Below, one piece after another: positions 9,531-23,516 of a stretch of DNA of 64,000 nucleotides (position 1 is the stretch's first letter; every line of letters starts with the position of its first letter). Under the pieces are notes generated by a model that saw nothing but the letters and a program-made list of their open reading frames with translations, was not told where the DNA came from and ran no database searches. Source of the stretch: Athripsodes cinereus. Taxonomy: Eukaryota > Arthropoda > Insecta > Trichoptera > Leptoceridae. The stretch is from NCBI GenBank assembly GCA_947579605.1, contig OX388322.1, positions 3,596,001 through 3,660,000 on the forward strand. Reading direction: 5' to 3'. Position numbers and translations under genes: made by a program.

Positions 9531-12500
9531 TTTACATAAATATGTCCATTTTTAGTGGTTGTTTCCCTTTTTTAAGGGTTTATTATATTTTCTAGGACAT
9601 AAAATGAAACAAAAAATGTCTATTGATATATAAATTTATTATTATAATTAAATATAATAGTAGGTATATTTTTATAAAGAAATATAATTTTATTATTACT
9701 GTATCATTCTATTAAATTAAACATTTATATTACAGAATCATTGGAATTATAATAATAATAATAATGATAATAATAACACATAAAACAATATAATTATCAT
9801 ACAAAAAATAATCAAAAATAAAGAAAACAAAGAAAAAAACATATAAGCATAAAGAACAGTGCATAGTTGAAAACAAAATGGCTAAATGCACCATAAATAC
9901 AACAATATTACGATAAAAGAAATTGAAAATGCACCACAAAAAATTAAAAATAATTTAAAAATCTTACAAGTTGTCGTAACACAACAGTTTTACATGCTTA
10001 TTTGCAAGATATCTTATGTATAAAATAAGATAAGTTTATATAAATTTTGTTAACACTGTTCAATAAGAAGTTCTTTAGACAGAAAAAAAAATTCTCTGTT
10101 GTATTTGAACACCACTTTAGTAGATATGATGAAACGCTGAGAATAAATAAAAATAGTGTGCGTGATTACATATTCATAAATCAACAAGTCTTAAAAAATA
10201 ATTATATAAATATATATATATAACATAAAGAAAAATAATTATCAACACATTCTTATAACAAGAAATACACTTAAGCAACAACGTGGGGATTGTTTGGCAA
10301 ATAAATCTGTGATATCTAAGAGAATGGAATAAACCTTTTGACAAAAAGAATAATGATAATAAGACAATAAAAAATACATGGATAAATACAACACCTACCA
10401 TAGATCAGTCGAAAGAGATATAATATCAATTAAATAAAAAATATATACACATTAATGTTTTTAAAATTATTTTATACATATTATTTTTAATGTATAATGT
10501 ATATAAATACATTTGAAAATGTTAAGGTTCATTATTATACGAAAAGCCTCAAAAATAATTTTAAATAAAATATTAAAAAAAATAATGCGTTCTCAATATT
10601 TTAATGATTAAATTTACTAGTATATAGTTAGTGGAACAAAACACGTTTATGTTTAAACATGTTTGTATTATTTTTATCTTTTGTTTACTTAACAATATGT
10701 GATTATTGCACAGCAATATATGGTTTTGCTCTCTCTCTCTACATACAAATATGTACAAATCTTATAAAACTGATTTTCCTTTTTTGGATTTACAACTTAT
10801 ATTTAATTACGACTAATGGGTGAAAAAAAAGAAAAACTCAAGCGAAAACAATAATGATACGAAAAAAAATGTATACAGTTTCAAAAAAGGATTTCAGAAA
10901 ATGAAAAAAAAATATTTACAAAATAGCTCTGTGTACATACAAAAATGTCTGAAGAAATAACGGTATTACTAACTGAAAGAGACAATGTTTTAAATCAAGA
11001 TTGGTCACTTAAGATTCTGATATTAAGATGCTTTTTTCTTTTTTCATTTCATTATATAATATGTAAGACTAAAAATAAATGGACATCCCATCATGAAAAA
11101 ATTTTCAGTAATGATTGTGCCTGGTGTCCACCATGGTCAAATGCATACAATGTGCAAATTTAATAACAAAAAAAACCTGGCGCCCAACTTGGAGCATGAT
11201 GTGTATCCATTGTAAAATTGAACTAGAAACTGGGTTACATGTATGTGATGATCAATTATACTAGAAAAATGCAGAAATCGCGCCGCACTTGGTAGACATA
11301 TACAATTTTCAATATTACCCAAGAGAAATAATTTCTAGAATAAAGTTATTACACAGTTACATTATTGTATTTGCAGAGGAACATTACACACATAATAGGA
11401 ACGACAACATTACTTTATATCTTACAATCGAAAATTCATTTAATACAGTAATAGTAATACATTCAAACTAATATTCTTTACTTAACAGTTAAAAGTAATG
11501 AAAGCAAAATAAAAAATACCAATCTTTACTATATATGTATATGGAAAAAATATGGATAAAAGTTCAAGTTAGATGTCAAACATAATATGATAAAAAATAT
11601 TCCAACCTCAAATCCAAAATATTTTGTAGAAATTTTGATTATTGTTGAAGAATTTACACAAAAAAAACCAAAAGAATTTACAAAATGGCATACATTTCAC
11701 AGCCTTTTCATCAAACAATTATGAGTTAATAAATTTCTGTTGGAAATGTAAGACTTGGCATTGACAGAATATGTAGGGAGCGAAAGAGTACTATAATTTG
11801 AAAGAAAATAAAATGTAAAGACATTACAATCTGTTCAATTTACAAGGGAATTTGTGTGATGGAATGTTACAGACTTAATACTGCATACAAATTGATAGAG
11901 CTCTTTTGTTCACAACCCATCTGTCAATAGCAAGTCTATAATATCCTAAAATACCAGTCGTTAAAATAGAATTTTGATCATTAATACGTAAGATGTCCCA
12001 CCATTAATCTAGGGACAAAAAAAATGTAATGATTTGGCACAAAAGAAGAAGAAAGGTAATATTTTATAAAAGAAAAGTTGTAATATAACTTATTATTAAT
12101 AGGTTATGAGTTTTACCATATTTTGTTTATTACAGAAACTAATGTATATTTGAAAAAAATCTGAAGGACTAGATATAAACAAATTTAAATTTTATTTTGT
12201 TGAGTTTATCCGGATAAATTGAAAAGGTTTTAAATATTCAAAGACACTTAAACTAAAACACCGCACACATTCAACTCTCTAATCTAATTTTAATCCTGAT
12301 TAATATTTATTCAGGAGAAAATAGAAAAATACAGAATTGAATACAATCATTATGTAACACATCCGTACATAATATGTGACATAATAATAAATATTATAGT
12401 ACAATGTTTAAACAAGAATATTGTGATGGTATAAAGAAATTGCATTCACAAATATTTTTCTAGGCAAACATAAGAATCTTAGAGCAACCATCAATCAAAA

Positions 12501-15500
12501 TAACCAAAAGATATTTTCGATTAGTTTTATTTATGTCACGGTTAAAGTTATTCTTTTTTGTTTTATTTAAAAATTTTAGGTCGATTTTTCTGTTTAGTTC
12601 AATAAATGAGGGAATTTGAATTCAAAATCAAAGTTGCGATGAAATCTTGAATTGTGCTAAGTGTATGACTAGTTATTTAAAAATACATAACTACACGTTG
12701 GTATGAATAGAGAAATGAATTATGCGTTAAAAACAATTATCAACTCATTCTTTTTTCTAGAACATTATCTCAGAAACAACTATTTATCTTTGTATTCAGA
12801 ATAATTGAAATGGTGTCAATGTTTTTTCTCTCAGTATAGTAATGCCAACATAATAAGATATGGAGCAACTGAATAAATAAATCTCATAGTCAAATAACAA
12901 TAAAGGTAATGCTATCAATAATATAAATCAATGATTGATTTACACGATAGAAAAATACACATTGGAGTATATCAAGCAAAATCAGGAGGACTGATTTGAA
13001 AGATACACGAGGAATGAAAGATTGACTTTAAATAATAAAACTTTAAATGCGAAAGAAAAATCATTGATGCATTTCAATAACATAGCATTATAATTAAATA
13101 AAAAATAGGTCTACTTAAATATACAACAATGAAATCGCCATCTTTCCATTAAATTGTTCATCTGGAAGTCACCATCTTGAGGTTTTTTTTATTAACAAAA
13201 CAATCACTTTTATCCATCACAAAGTGTTTTGCGAATAAAACTCGTTGCACACTCACTACAGTAAAAGTTTGTGTCCAGAGTTTGCTACTACTCATCTAGG
13301 AACGCGACACTTCATACAAAGACTGATGGATTATGGTATGTGTTCTGTTATAGAAGGTTTATTGTGTTCAAATACACTACACGGAACGTCAGCAACAAAA
13401 GAACCATTAAACTTTTAGGATAGTTCTTTTATTTCAATATTATACTATATTCAGTTGTGTAACAGTTTGTTTTTCTATCACAAGGCACATCATCTTGTCC
13501 ATAATATTTACACTAGTAGCAACATAAAATAACAACGAAGACGTACAATACTTCTATATTATTGACATTACACACAGACAACTTGGCGGATGATTTGATC
13601 ATCAGCCTAGTTTTATTTCTGCTACTTGATGCCAGGTAATGACTCGGTAATTGTTTTATTTCCTATATCTTGGGGAATCCACATAGTATGAATCAACTTT
13701 CTGAGATCATTTCTTGCACCCGTCATGTGCGGGTTCGTTATTGGTTTGTAATTTAGGAGGAGCTCTGTCCGTCTGTCTTCTGCGTATCCTCACACAGTCA
13801 GTGGTTGTGGTTTAACCTGCGAGATACCAATCAATCAATCATCAGCCAATTAATTATTTGGAGGGACACAACAACAATACATGGCAACACAAGCAGAGCT
13901 CTCCTCTTTTCACCGAGTCCAGACAGAGATGATTTATTTTAGTTGATCTTGGAAATTTTATTTGTTTTGCCCCAAAGATGCACAATACTTGTCAAAACTG
14001 AATCACAAAAAAGAGAAAACCGTTAGTTATACAAATGTACAAAACGACGTACGTTTTATGGAAAATCTTCGCTTTTCTAAACTTTTATAAACGATACCTA
14101 CGCAGTTGGTTGCATTTCCTACAGAACAATATATTTTATATTCCTACCTTTAACGACTACGACATCTTGTGTAAATAAATGATTTGATCCTACTGTTAAA
14201 AAATAATATATGAAAGAAGTACACTTTTCACTCAACACAAAAAAAAAACAAAAATTTATGAGATATGTAAATCTAAATTCTCACAGAGTTCAGTGCATGC
14301 ATAGAGTAAAAACTAAAATAATAGAGAAAATAATCCCTTCAAATACAAATACATCATTAAAATAATCAACAACTGTCTAAATCAACAGTGATCTTTAAAA
14401 GAAAATGTAGATAAACAGAGAATAAGATAGAGTTTTATGTTTCAGAAATTTTGTGAAAAAATATTAATTATTTAGTTTTTTTGTTTTTAACACAGTTTTG
14501 TCAGAGACTTATTATTATTAGTTAGTTTTGTTTTCATCACAACAGCAGTAGCATATTGATGTATTTTATGTTGTGTGTCAAGAGATATTACAATGTGACA
14601 GCAAAATTATAATCTGGAGGATGTAAGTTTTATTTCTGTTTAGATTACATGACTATTGCTACTATGTGTTATGTCAATAAATGATTATTAAAAATTATTG
14701 TAATTAAAAAAAAAATAGTACAAATATTGAAATGTGAATTTTGTCATCGAGGGATGCACAATCCTTCAAACGAAAGATGGAATAAGATAGCAAGATAGAT
14801 AATCAAGAAAATCATTTTAAACACACACGCACAGTCACACACACTCGTAGGTTGTGGGAATCGTACGTTTAGAATAAACCAAGTCGGATTATGTTTTATT
14901 TAAAAAATGTTTTATTATTTTAATTTTACTATTGGATGCAAATATGTCGACGTGAAGTAAATTTATTACAATAAAATTATTTTATTTTGATACATCACTG
15001 TACCTAACAAAGAACAGTATTTACAACAAATATGTTGAAACCTTAAATATTATATTATATATCTAATTAAATTGGTTCGCTGGCTACTCCACTATTAAGA
15101 TAAACAGCAATGAGATTAAATTCCGTGTAAATACCAAAACACACTTTCTGCCTATTTCTGCCGCTGATGATACTTTGTATTTATTTGAAGATGAATAAGT
15201 CATCTATTACTTAAAATAAATCAGAGATTTAGGTCTACCTACGTATAATATATACAATAGTTTAATGAATTTGTACATATTTTTCCACAAAATATTTATG
15301 AGTCAATAAATATTAATGTCATAAAAAACAAACCAATTTTGGCATACTAATTCTAATTTTAAGCAAGTCTAAAGAATAAATTTCATATGAAAAATCCCGT
15401 ATTAAAAATAAGAATTATAAAAACTTGAAATATCCAATAAATAAGAAAGCTAGTCGGAGCTAAAAATCTAAGTCAATATACAAAGTATCAATAAAATCAT

Positions 15501-18500
15501 GCACAGTTCGCTAAGACATTATAAACAAAGATAAGCTACTCAGTTACTGATTTATAGCGATTGATTTTCATAGCTATTTGATAGCGATTGTCAACTGATA
15601 AAATCATAATCTAATATTGCTTAGTATAGTAAAAATATTTATAAAATATAAACTTTAAATTCTACACAACAAAAGCATCACAACATTGACAAAGGAACAT
15701 CATTATTATATTATAAAATGAAATTATATAATTACAACAGTAGAGTGTATATTATGTATTGTATAACAGCTGTAGAAGGAGAATGTCTAGAGTGGTGTTT
15801 GTATGTATGATACAGGGATAATATTATTGTGATAGCAGTGCCTACGTCGGACATCACAATTTGGTACACGAATGAGGTGAGTTTCAAATGTGTTTTGGCG
15901 AAAGTTACAAAACAATATTTTTATATTTTCCATTAATTATAATTGCAGTTTGTTTAATATTTACGATTGTTTTAAAGGTGTAAAAAATATTCTGTGTGTT
16001 CTTGCTACAGTTTGTTGTTTGGTAACAAAAACCACTAACTGTTGTTACGAAATGGAATAGTTTAACCAATTCAATAATATATTTTTTGTTAATCTATCAC
16101 ATTTGACTAATAGAGTAGGTAGTTTGTGTAACCTAAATAAACCATTCACATCATTATCTAGATATCCACAATTCGTGTCCAGAAAGCAGTGTATATAATT
16201 TTCCATGATGTTAATTTATTCATTCAATTGACAAACACACTTTCTAAAAGAGGGATGCTCGCCATCTCTTTTGCTTGTAATTATATTTATTTAATATTCA
16301 ATATTACCTCGTGTAAGTAAAATATTTTTTCTAATACTAATTCAACACTACCAATACAGACACAATAGACTTCACATTTTTACTCATTCACACATTTTAT
16401 TTAATACTTTCACAATGACCACAACCACTTGCTCACTTCATAAAATTTGATAAGCTAAAAGATTTATTTACAATATTTTACTTAATCTCATCAAAATGAT
16501 AAATAATTTAAGCACTCACAAATCCAATTCGCAGAAATTTTTTAGGGAGAATTATTTATCTATTATTAATACTTGCATTCCTGTACAACAAAATAATCAC
16601 AAAACCTCTCTGTACTCTTTGACAAGATCGAAGAGCTGATAAAATTTAATCAAACAGTGTCCCTTCTTATGGAGTAAGGTAGATAGATAAGAATTGAAAC
16701 AGTACTCTAAATAAGGGTCTGTAGGTCTGTATTCGCTTTGAAAGAGACTGATATATAGACCTTTACTCAAGGCATTGCTTCATTTCTAATCGATTCAAAA
16801 AATGTTCCGACAAACACTATTTTTCGTAGAATGCATGATTCATGTCAAGATTTTTGATATTATAATTATAAATCATACGAAATCAGATGGTTTAATAGGT
16901 TTGAAGATATTATATTCCTCACATCTGAGAGACGCTGCTACGAATGATATTTAATTGAAATATAAACGAATAAACAAATTCTTATTATTAAAATTATTCA
17001 TCGTGGTAATATAATTTTATATTCATCGAAGTATTGTGCATCCCCCAACAAAACAAACAAGATAATAATAATAATTTCAAAGAATAAATAAATAAAAACA
17101 AATTATAAAAAAAAACAAATAATTTAACATCTCTCCTGCTGAACTCAATGACAAAAGAAAGAGAGTAATAAGTAAATGATAAAACATTGTATTAAAAATA
17201 AAAAATAAAAACACACACAAAATCAAAATAAATCAAGGTGAAATGCAGGCATGCGTAATGTTGTGACTGGCTTGACTGCAGAGGGTGTGATATAATCAAA
17301 ACATAAATATCTAAATAGCATCTTATGCAAAACTCTATAAATAATTGAAAAATTTATATTCTATATAGTACAGTAGTCAAAGTTGGTTTTAAAAATTAAT
17401 TAAAAATTGGGGTCAAAATAAAAAATTAACCTAATTTTAATTAATGTATTGTTATTGTCATTGTACCAAGTTTTGTTGAATATATATTATTATTGATGTA
17501 AAACTGTCTTCTATATGTACATTGCCAATACCAATCAACACTATTCAGCAAAATATACTTAGAAAAAGTTAACTGGCTAGTCGACTTCTGGTAGATGTTC
17601 TGAAGACATAAAAATATTGATGGATGTCAAGAAATAGACATTATAATTATACGTAAGTCACAAAAGTCAAAGAGTTTTGCATATGAAGCTACCCATTTAA
17701 ATTCACAATGAAACAAAAAAAAAATTAAAACATCAGCAGGCCTGCATTTGGTGCTGAATTAAAAAAAAATGGGAAAAAATGAATGAAAATATATAATAGA
17801 AACAACACACAATTAATATTAAATGAAGGTAGTGTGAAAACAACCAATGGCAATATTATGTAAAAACAATAAATTAATTAATATGAAAAGAATGAAGGGG
17901 AGAGAGTGAAAACAAAAGACACATGATAAAATACCAAATGAAGTGTGTGAGTTGTTACAGTGGAGAAATGATAGAAGCAAAGAGACTAATTCAGTGAGAT
18001 AACAAATATATAAATATGTAATTATAGAATACATATATAAAAATATAAGGATGATGGAAAACACACAATACTTTGTAGCTGTAAGGTTTTTGTGATTAAT
18101 TAATTAATTAATAAACTGTTAGTGAAATTATTTGAAGTGTGAATATAATAGAGTGGTTGAAGAAACTAAATAACAAATATTATTGTACACAAACAGTGAA
18201 TGAAACTAAAATAAATAAATAAGAATTATCATTATTTAATTGCGGGGAAGCTACAATACAAAGTAAACATATATATTTTTATCAAAATCTGTTATTTCAA
18301 TGTCTTTTTCTCCTTTCGGTATGCAACTGAGAATATTTTAGATTTTCATCCTATGTTTGCAGCTACCATTCTTCAAAAATTTGTTGGATAGGACCAAAAA
18401 ACTAAAACATTCATATCTGCATATTTGAAAGAGAAGACACTATGAAAACAAACAAAAAATGTATTCTATTCTTCATCTTGTAAATTATTTACAATCTATC

Positions 18501-19984
18501 GAAAAATTATGATTACACGACTGAACTCATAAAATTGTGATATTGTGTGGAAGTAGGTACCTACTTATAATTCTATTTCTTGAATTTATATAAAATTCTA
18601 TATTTGTGATTGCATCATAGTATATGCTGATCAGAACTAAATAAAAAAATATTATACAACATTTGATAATCTCAGTTATAAAACTACAAATCTAAATGGT
18701 AAAAACGTCTAAAAGCTGGTTAGAATTATATATATTGGAATAATGCTAATTGCAATTACGCAAAACCTAAGGTTCTACAGGACATTAGCTAAATATTGTA
18801 TCATTAAATGCCTAACAAAATAAAAATGACCAATGTGTTGAGTGTTGACAGTGTACTTGTTTCCCATAGAATATTTTGAATACTAAACATAAAAATAAAG
18901 AAATAAAATGTTAGATACGAAAATGTGTAAAAGTTAATCAAAGAAACAGTAGATTAAAACTTTGGTTTCCAACGTAAATAAATATTAAATGTATATTAAC
19001 AAGAATATAGATTTGAGTCTTTCACAATAATGTAACAAGGGCAGTTTAGGGAGTAATTTAATATACCTTCCATTTCACGTGTGAAATATTAACACTTTAT
19101 TTCACATGGGAAATGGCGAGAAAAACACTAAATTATTCAATAAATTGTCCCCACAAATGTGCTGAATTTATGGCTTTGGCTTTAACAGCACGAATCCCTA
19201 AATACTAAATTTGTAAATAAAATAATAAATAAAAAGTAAGATATATAAATAAGAATAATATAAAGAATGAAAGGAAATATCAAATATGAATATAATAGAT
19301 GAAATATCACAGTGAGTCTTAAACTGAACAGATCAGTTGATAAATTAAGGTCTTTCATTTTCAGAGAACGAACGTTGAACACAATCACAAAAAATTATGT
19401 GCTATGATGAATAATGTACTAATAATGTGCATAGTAGTTCAAACAATATACATACAGCGAAACTAGGGACAGTGATATGACATCGTAATAAACATGTTGA
19501 AGGGACAATACAGAGTGTATATATAAATAATGTTAGTAAAAGAAGTAAAATAGCAGAGTGCGTTATGCTAACATGAAAGCGAAACAGAGATACATACAAT
19601 GGGGTATAATATAGTACAGTAAGGATATATAATATATATTTTCACATGACGGACAGATATGTAACAATAAATATTGATGGATATTAATATCATTATCAAT
19701 GTATATACTGACAGTCTATAGTTTGTTCAAAACAAAATACAATTAAAAAAAATAACAAACATATGTTGTTTAAGAGAGACATTTTTAAATTTAATATAAA
19801 AATTTGAATAACCAGTTAAGACTATATATTGTCAGTATTATATTGATAAGTGAAATATATGAAAAGCAAAGTATGAAGCGGGCAGATCACACATCACAAA
19901 ATATCATCACAAAAGGTACAAGCTCAATTTAACTTATTGATTGTGTCAGTGCACACGTAGTAAAATTACATAATTGCAACAAGT
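9531..19984. other. Long AT-rich noncoding stretch
   Basis: I see no convincing exon on either strand in this 10 kb. Short open frames are rich in Phe/Ile/Leu/Tyr/Lys/Asn codons, as expected from AT bias. This lies downstream of par-1 exon 14 and should be intron or 3' sequence of that gene. I looked specifically for the KA1 signature (FTW, GVRFKR, NELKL) and did not find it. A sequence resembling a tRNA-Lys-type primer binding site (TGGCGCCCAACTTGGAGC) sits at about 11177. Confidence 0.5.
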
Positions 19985-20136
19985 GTTTCTTTCTACTATA
20001 GATTATAAATTTTGAGAGAGACTATGTCTTTCCACTTATTAGGTCATTATCAATCTTAATGTTTCTTTCTACTATAGATTATAAATTTTGAGAGAGACTA
20101 TGTCTTTCCACTTATTAGGTCATTATCAATCTTAAT
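19985..20136. repeat. Perfect-looking tandem duplication, 2 x 76 bp
   Basis: The unit begins GTTTCTTTCTACTATAGATT and ends TCATTATCAATCTTAAT. The second copy starts at 20061 with no visible mismatch, so the duplication is recent. Confidence 0.9.
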
Positions 20137-20729
20137 ATTTCATTGTAATGAGTTAACCAATTACTACGCAAGTATGAAAACTCTATAAAATGTGATAGAT
20201 TGAATGATACATAAGGTAGAATTTTCGCAACGAAAGATGGAAAACTTAAAATTACTATTATATAATACGGCTTATGAAAGATATGCAATTTGTATCATTG
20301 TACCTAGCTCATTAACCAATAAAGGAGTATAAGAGCGATATGATTTCCTAACAATGACATATTCATTTGAGAACCATTGCAATATTACTTCCTGTCAAAT
20401 TAACACAAAAAATATGATTACTTGAAAATAGTAAATATGGAATCATCACTGATATAATCCTTAAAATGCTTTACAAATCCTCATGTAAAATCTATATTAG
20501 AGATATTTTAAGTTTACTTGAGGCTTAAACAATACACAATTCATTTGAATTTCTGTCTATTGATAAAATCGTATGAACATACATCATACTAGAATTACTA
20601 ATCATTTCATGCCTTTTAATGTTTGTTCAGATTGAGCTTGCACTGTGCGTGAGATACAACAGTACCATAGATATATAGAGTAGATTTAAGAGTTGTTGAA
20701 AGGGAAGCGTAACCAAGCAAACAACTTAC

Positions 20730-20856
20730 CGTTTGCTGAACCGGGAGGATATTTTGGAGAAGAATGAAGTTCTAGCAGAGTGAGGTGATCCGTCACCTGT
20801 GGCTCCGTACACACCACCACCTATTCCTGCCGATGCATTTCTAGGACGCGTTTGCC
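20730..20856 (-). CDS. par-1: par-1 exon 14 (SFFSK block before KA1)
   Basis: The acceptor is TTTCAG|GGCAAACG and the donor CAAACG|GTAAGTTG. It encodes residues 1016-1056 with split codons at both ends (phase 1 in, 2 nt out). The Gly/Ala/Ser-rich start QTRPRNASAGIGGGVYG is followed by TSFFSKISSRFSKR, the conserved block that lies shortly before KA1 in Par-1/MARK proteins. The strong donor shows the gene continues to the left. Confidence 0.9.
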
Positions 20857-21887
20857 CTGAAAGAGGATGATGACAAACACAAATAAATATTTGCTTCATG
20901 TGTGCAAAGAAATCAAATCAGAAATAATAATTGTATAGTGACTGAGTAGTTTAACAGTACAGCTACCCTATTACATATATTTTTATGGTAATAGCAATAT
21001 AGTGATCATAACTTTTATAAAAGGTATGGTGCTGTCATATTGATTATCAGGTATATAACATATTGAAAGAAATCAACTTTTTATTACTGACAAAAAAATA
21101 TGCAATAGGGTAATTGATACTACTATCAAAAAATATGCAATAGGGTAAAAGATGGTAGCTCCCACTGGTGAGACTATTATTACATAACTATATGGTTGTC
21201 AATGGGACTTTTCTCTTTATTACAATAGTAAAATAAAAATGAATTATGACTAGAATCCAAGACTAGATTTCTTTTATTGTAAAATAATGCTTATATTGCA
21301 GACAGATATGATAAGAGTCATGATTAGTGATGGGCGATATATCGATATACGATTCGATTATATCGATAGTTCAGAACACTGCGATTATTCGATAGTATCG
21401 GAGCAAGTCGATTATTTTAATCGATTATTATAAGTCGATTCTTTTAATCGATTATTATAAGTCGATTATAACATCGATTATTATAAGTCGATTATAACAT
21501 CGATATTATAATCGACTTGCACAAGTCGATTATAAATATTCGACTTTTGATCTACCCCTTCAATAATTCGACTTCGACTCGTGTTAGTCGGTTCTTAGAA
21601 TTCGATTTCAATACAAGTTGATACTTGCTACTAAAAGTATAGTTGGATATACGGATGAACCATGGCCAATATGCATTTAGGTACCTACATACCTAAGTAT
21701 AATACAATATTATATTCATACACGACGCCGTGCCGGACAACACCACAACGATGATGCAGTCAGTCAAATGATTAGTGATCGCTCCATTCCTTGCAATTTT
21801 TATAACCTAATAGGAAAACCAAGTAACTGCCAGAAAATAATAATTTAGAAATAATTTAAACTTCTAAGATAAAATTTTGTGGAAGAT

Positions 21888-22260
21888 TTTATTTTTATTT
21901 ATTTATTCATTCATTCTTAACTGTACATTGATTACAAACAATTACATAAAAGGTATACATTCAATACGTATTTTTATTTTAATAAGGAACAATAATTTTA
22001 ATTTTAACAATAACTTTCCTCCTTTATATACCTACCCATGTTTTTATATATATAATTATGTTTGTAATATTGATTTATTAATATTGTGTTTGGTACCTAT
22101 GTTTTGTTTTGTTATGATATTGTACCTATGTAAAAAAAATATTGTGTAAAAGGCTAATTAGCCGTAAATAAATAAATAAATAAATAATTACATAAAAAAT
22201 ACATGCATTACAATGTTTCATAATATAAAATCATATAACCTAGGTCCTAAAATACTCCCG
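21888..22260 (+). repeat. Retroelement debris split by a nested insertion
   Basis: Bases 21888-21951 and 22186-22240 together align with 1478-1560 (TTTATTCATTCATTCTT... TACATTGAT...). The alignment is interrupted precisely by the 234-bp insertion at 21952-22185. Confidence 0.6.
21952..22185 (+). mobile_element. Short 5'-truncated retroelement with (TAAA)n tail
   Basis: Flanked by a 12-bp direct duplication AATTACATAAAA (21940-21951 and 22186-22197). The 3' end reads GGCTAATTAGCCG followed by (TAAA)n, directly abutting the duplication. This is the signature of target-primed reverse transcription. The 90-codon open frame across it is Ile/Leu/Asn-rich and not a credible gene. Confidence 0.7.
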
Positions 22261-23090
22261 AACATGGATTGAAATATAATTTCCGCTATATTACTAAGCT
22301 AATGAAAATGAGTGGATAGCAATAAATACAAGTATTAATTATAATAAATACAAAATTACTATACCTACATATTTTTATTGTTTAGCAGATGTAAGTGATG
22401 TCTATTTATTGTACGGTACGGTATTTAAGTAGTTCACGTACAAAGAAGTTAACGAGTAGAAGTACATTGTCTGCTTATTCTCCGAAAATACTTTGCTTTA
22501 CTTGATTAATAAATTTCTTCATTAGATTATATGTAATATCTTTTAAAGAGCGTTACTAGGTTTTACTATTAAGCTGTCTACAAGTAGAAGATCTCTTAGT
22601 AAAAAGAGAGACACTACTCGCGTAGTTACCTGAACAATTTTGTAGGCAATATTAATATGAGAACGTGAGCATTCACATTCCACAACCGCACCCTTCAACG
22701 CATAAAAACAAACTGAAATAAAGCGTGAGGAAGTGAGAGGGGAGTAGATGCGTACGTTTCGTTGAATCGTTGACGATAGTTTTGTACTTCGTTTTTCCGA
22801 ATATAAGATACGAAAATAACCGACTTCAAAATAATCGATTTTTGTGTTATTCATACCGCGCTACAAATAATCGATACTACTTCGATATATCGATTATTTT
22901 TTACAAGCGAAGTCGATTATTTATATCGATTGTGAATTGTGAACGACTTCGATTATTTCGATTGTAAAATATGATACTATCGCCCATCACTAGTCATGAT
23001 TAATTCCATGATTGCTTGTATGGAAAAACTTTTAACTTTTATGTATTCTAAACAAAATGAAAAACAAAGAGAAATTTTGTATTTATTTAC

Positions 23091-23170
23091 CCGAGTGGAA
23101 CGTAGACCTAGACGGGACATTCCTGGGGAATGCTAACTGTCTGGCGGCCGAGTTCACCGTGGGATTTAAA
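23091..23170 (-). CDS. par-1: par-1 exon 13 (STFHSG block)
   Basis: The acceptor is CTTTTCCAG|TTTAAATC and the donor CACTCGG|GTAAAT. It encodes residues 989-1014, LNPTVNSAARQLAFPRNVPS followed by RSTFHS, with G completed in exon 14. The FPRN-x-P-x-RSTFHSGQ block is conserved in Par-1/MARK. From family knowledge, the Thr in this block is the aPKC site that releases the kinase from the membrane. The frame is fixed by split codons with exons 12 and 14. Confidence 0.9.
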
Positions 23171-23340
23171 CTGGAAAAGAAAACAAAACAATAAGTACCA
23201 TATGGAATATAATAAACACGCCATTAACATAAAACAAATAATATCAAGACTAACACAAAATAAATTAAAACAATTAAGAGAATCCATCGAAAACAGACGG
23301 CAATCGTGAATAAAAAAGTGAGACATACAATATAAAGATA

Positions 23341-23516
23341 TAATAATATAAAATATAAAAAAACACTGTTTTATGTTTCACATTAATGTATACCAAAGTA
23401 TACTACAATTACGCCTAGCGCTTTCACCAATATATTGGCATCATCAGGGCGGAATATACTTTGGTATACATTAATGTGAAACATAAAACAGTGTTTTTTT
23501 ATATTTTATATTATTA
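23341..23516. repeat. Perfect 62-bp inverted repeat around a hammerhead
   Basis: The left arm 23341-23402 and right arm 23455-23516 are perfect reverse complements (the inner ends are CCAAAGTATA and TATACTTTGG). The 52-nt centre holds a minus-strand hammerhead. A transcript would form a long hairpin with the ribozyme in its loop. Perfect arms imply recent formation. Confidence 0.9.
23412..23451 (-). ncRNA. Hammerhead ribozyme, type I, minimal helix III
   Basis: On the minus strand: helix I CGCC (23451-23448) pairs with GGCG (23415-23412). CTGATGA is at 23447-23441, followed by an extra T (23440). Helix II is G-CCAA/TTGG-T with a TATA loop. GAAA is at 23425-23422. Helix III is the palindrome AGCGCT (23422-23417), and the cleavage base is A (23416). 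All catalytic core positions are intact. The arrangement matches the copy at 2320, including the extra U. Confidence 0.75.

Larger units (their letters stand above)
21325..22992. mobile_element. Nonautonomous hAT element, 1668 bp
   Basis: The ends are 15-bp inverted repeats TAGTGATGGGCGATA, of the hAT TAGNG type, flanked by a perfect 8-bp target duplication GTCATGAT (21317-21324 and 22993-23000), the duplication length of hAT transposases. Within the first 250 bp and last 160 bp the words TCGATTAT and AAGTCGATTA recur many times, as subterminal transposase-binding repeats do. No transposase ORF is present. A retroelement copy and a second nested insertion occupy part of the interior. An intact target duplication and TIRs indicate a fairly recent insertion into the par-1 intron. 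Confidence 0.9.
20857..23090 (-). other. par-1 intron 13
   Basis: GT-AG intron, most of which is the hAT element at 21325-22992 and its nested insertions. Between the exon and the element is AT-rich sequence with a short direct repeat (AAAAAATATGCAATAGGGTA at about 21094 and 21126). Confidence 0.8.

Noticed and set aside
11177..11194. TGGCGCCCAACTTGGAGC, like an LTR-retrotransposon tRNA-Lys primer binding site
   Set aside because: No LTR end, second LTR or gag/pol coding was found around it.
21877..22149. 90-codon plus-strand frame
   Set aside because: Spans a retroelement remnant and a nested insertion; Ile/Leu/Asn/Tyr-rich AT-driven composition.
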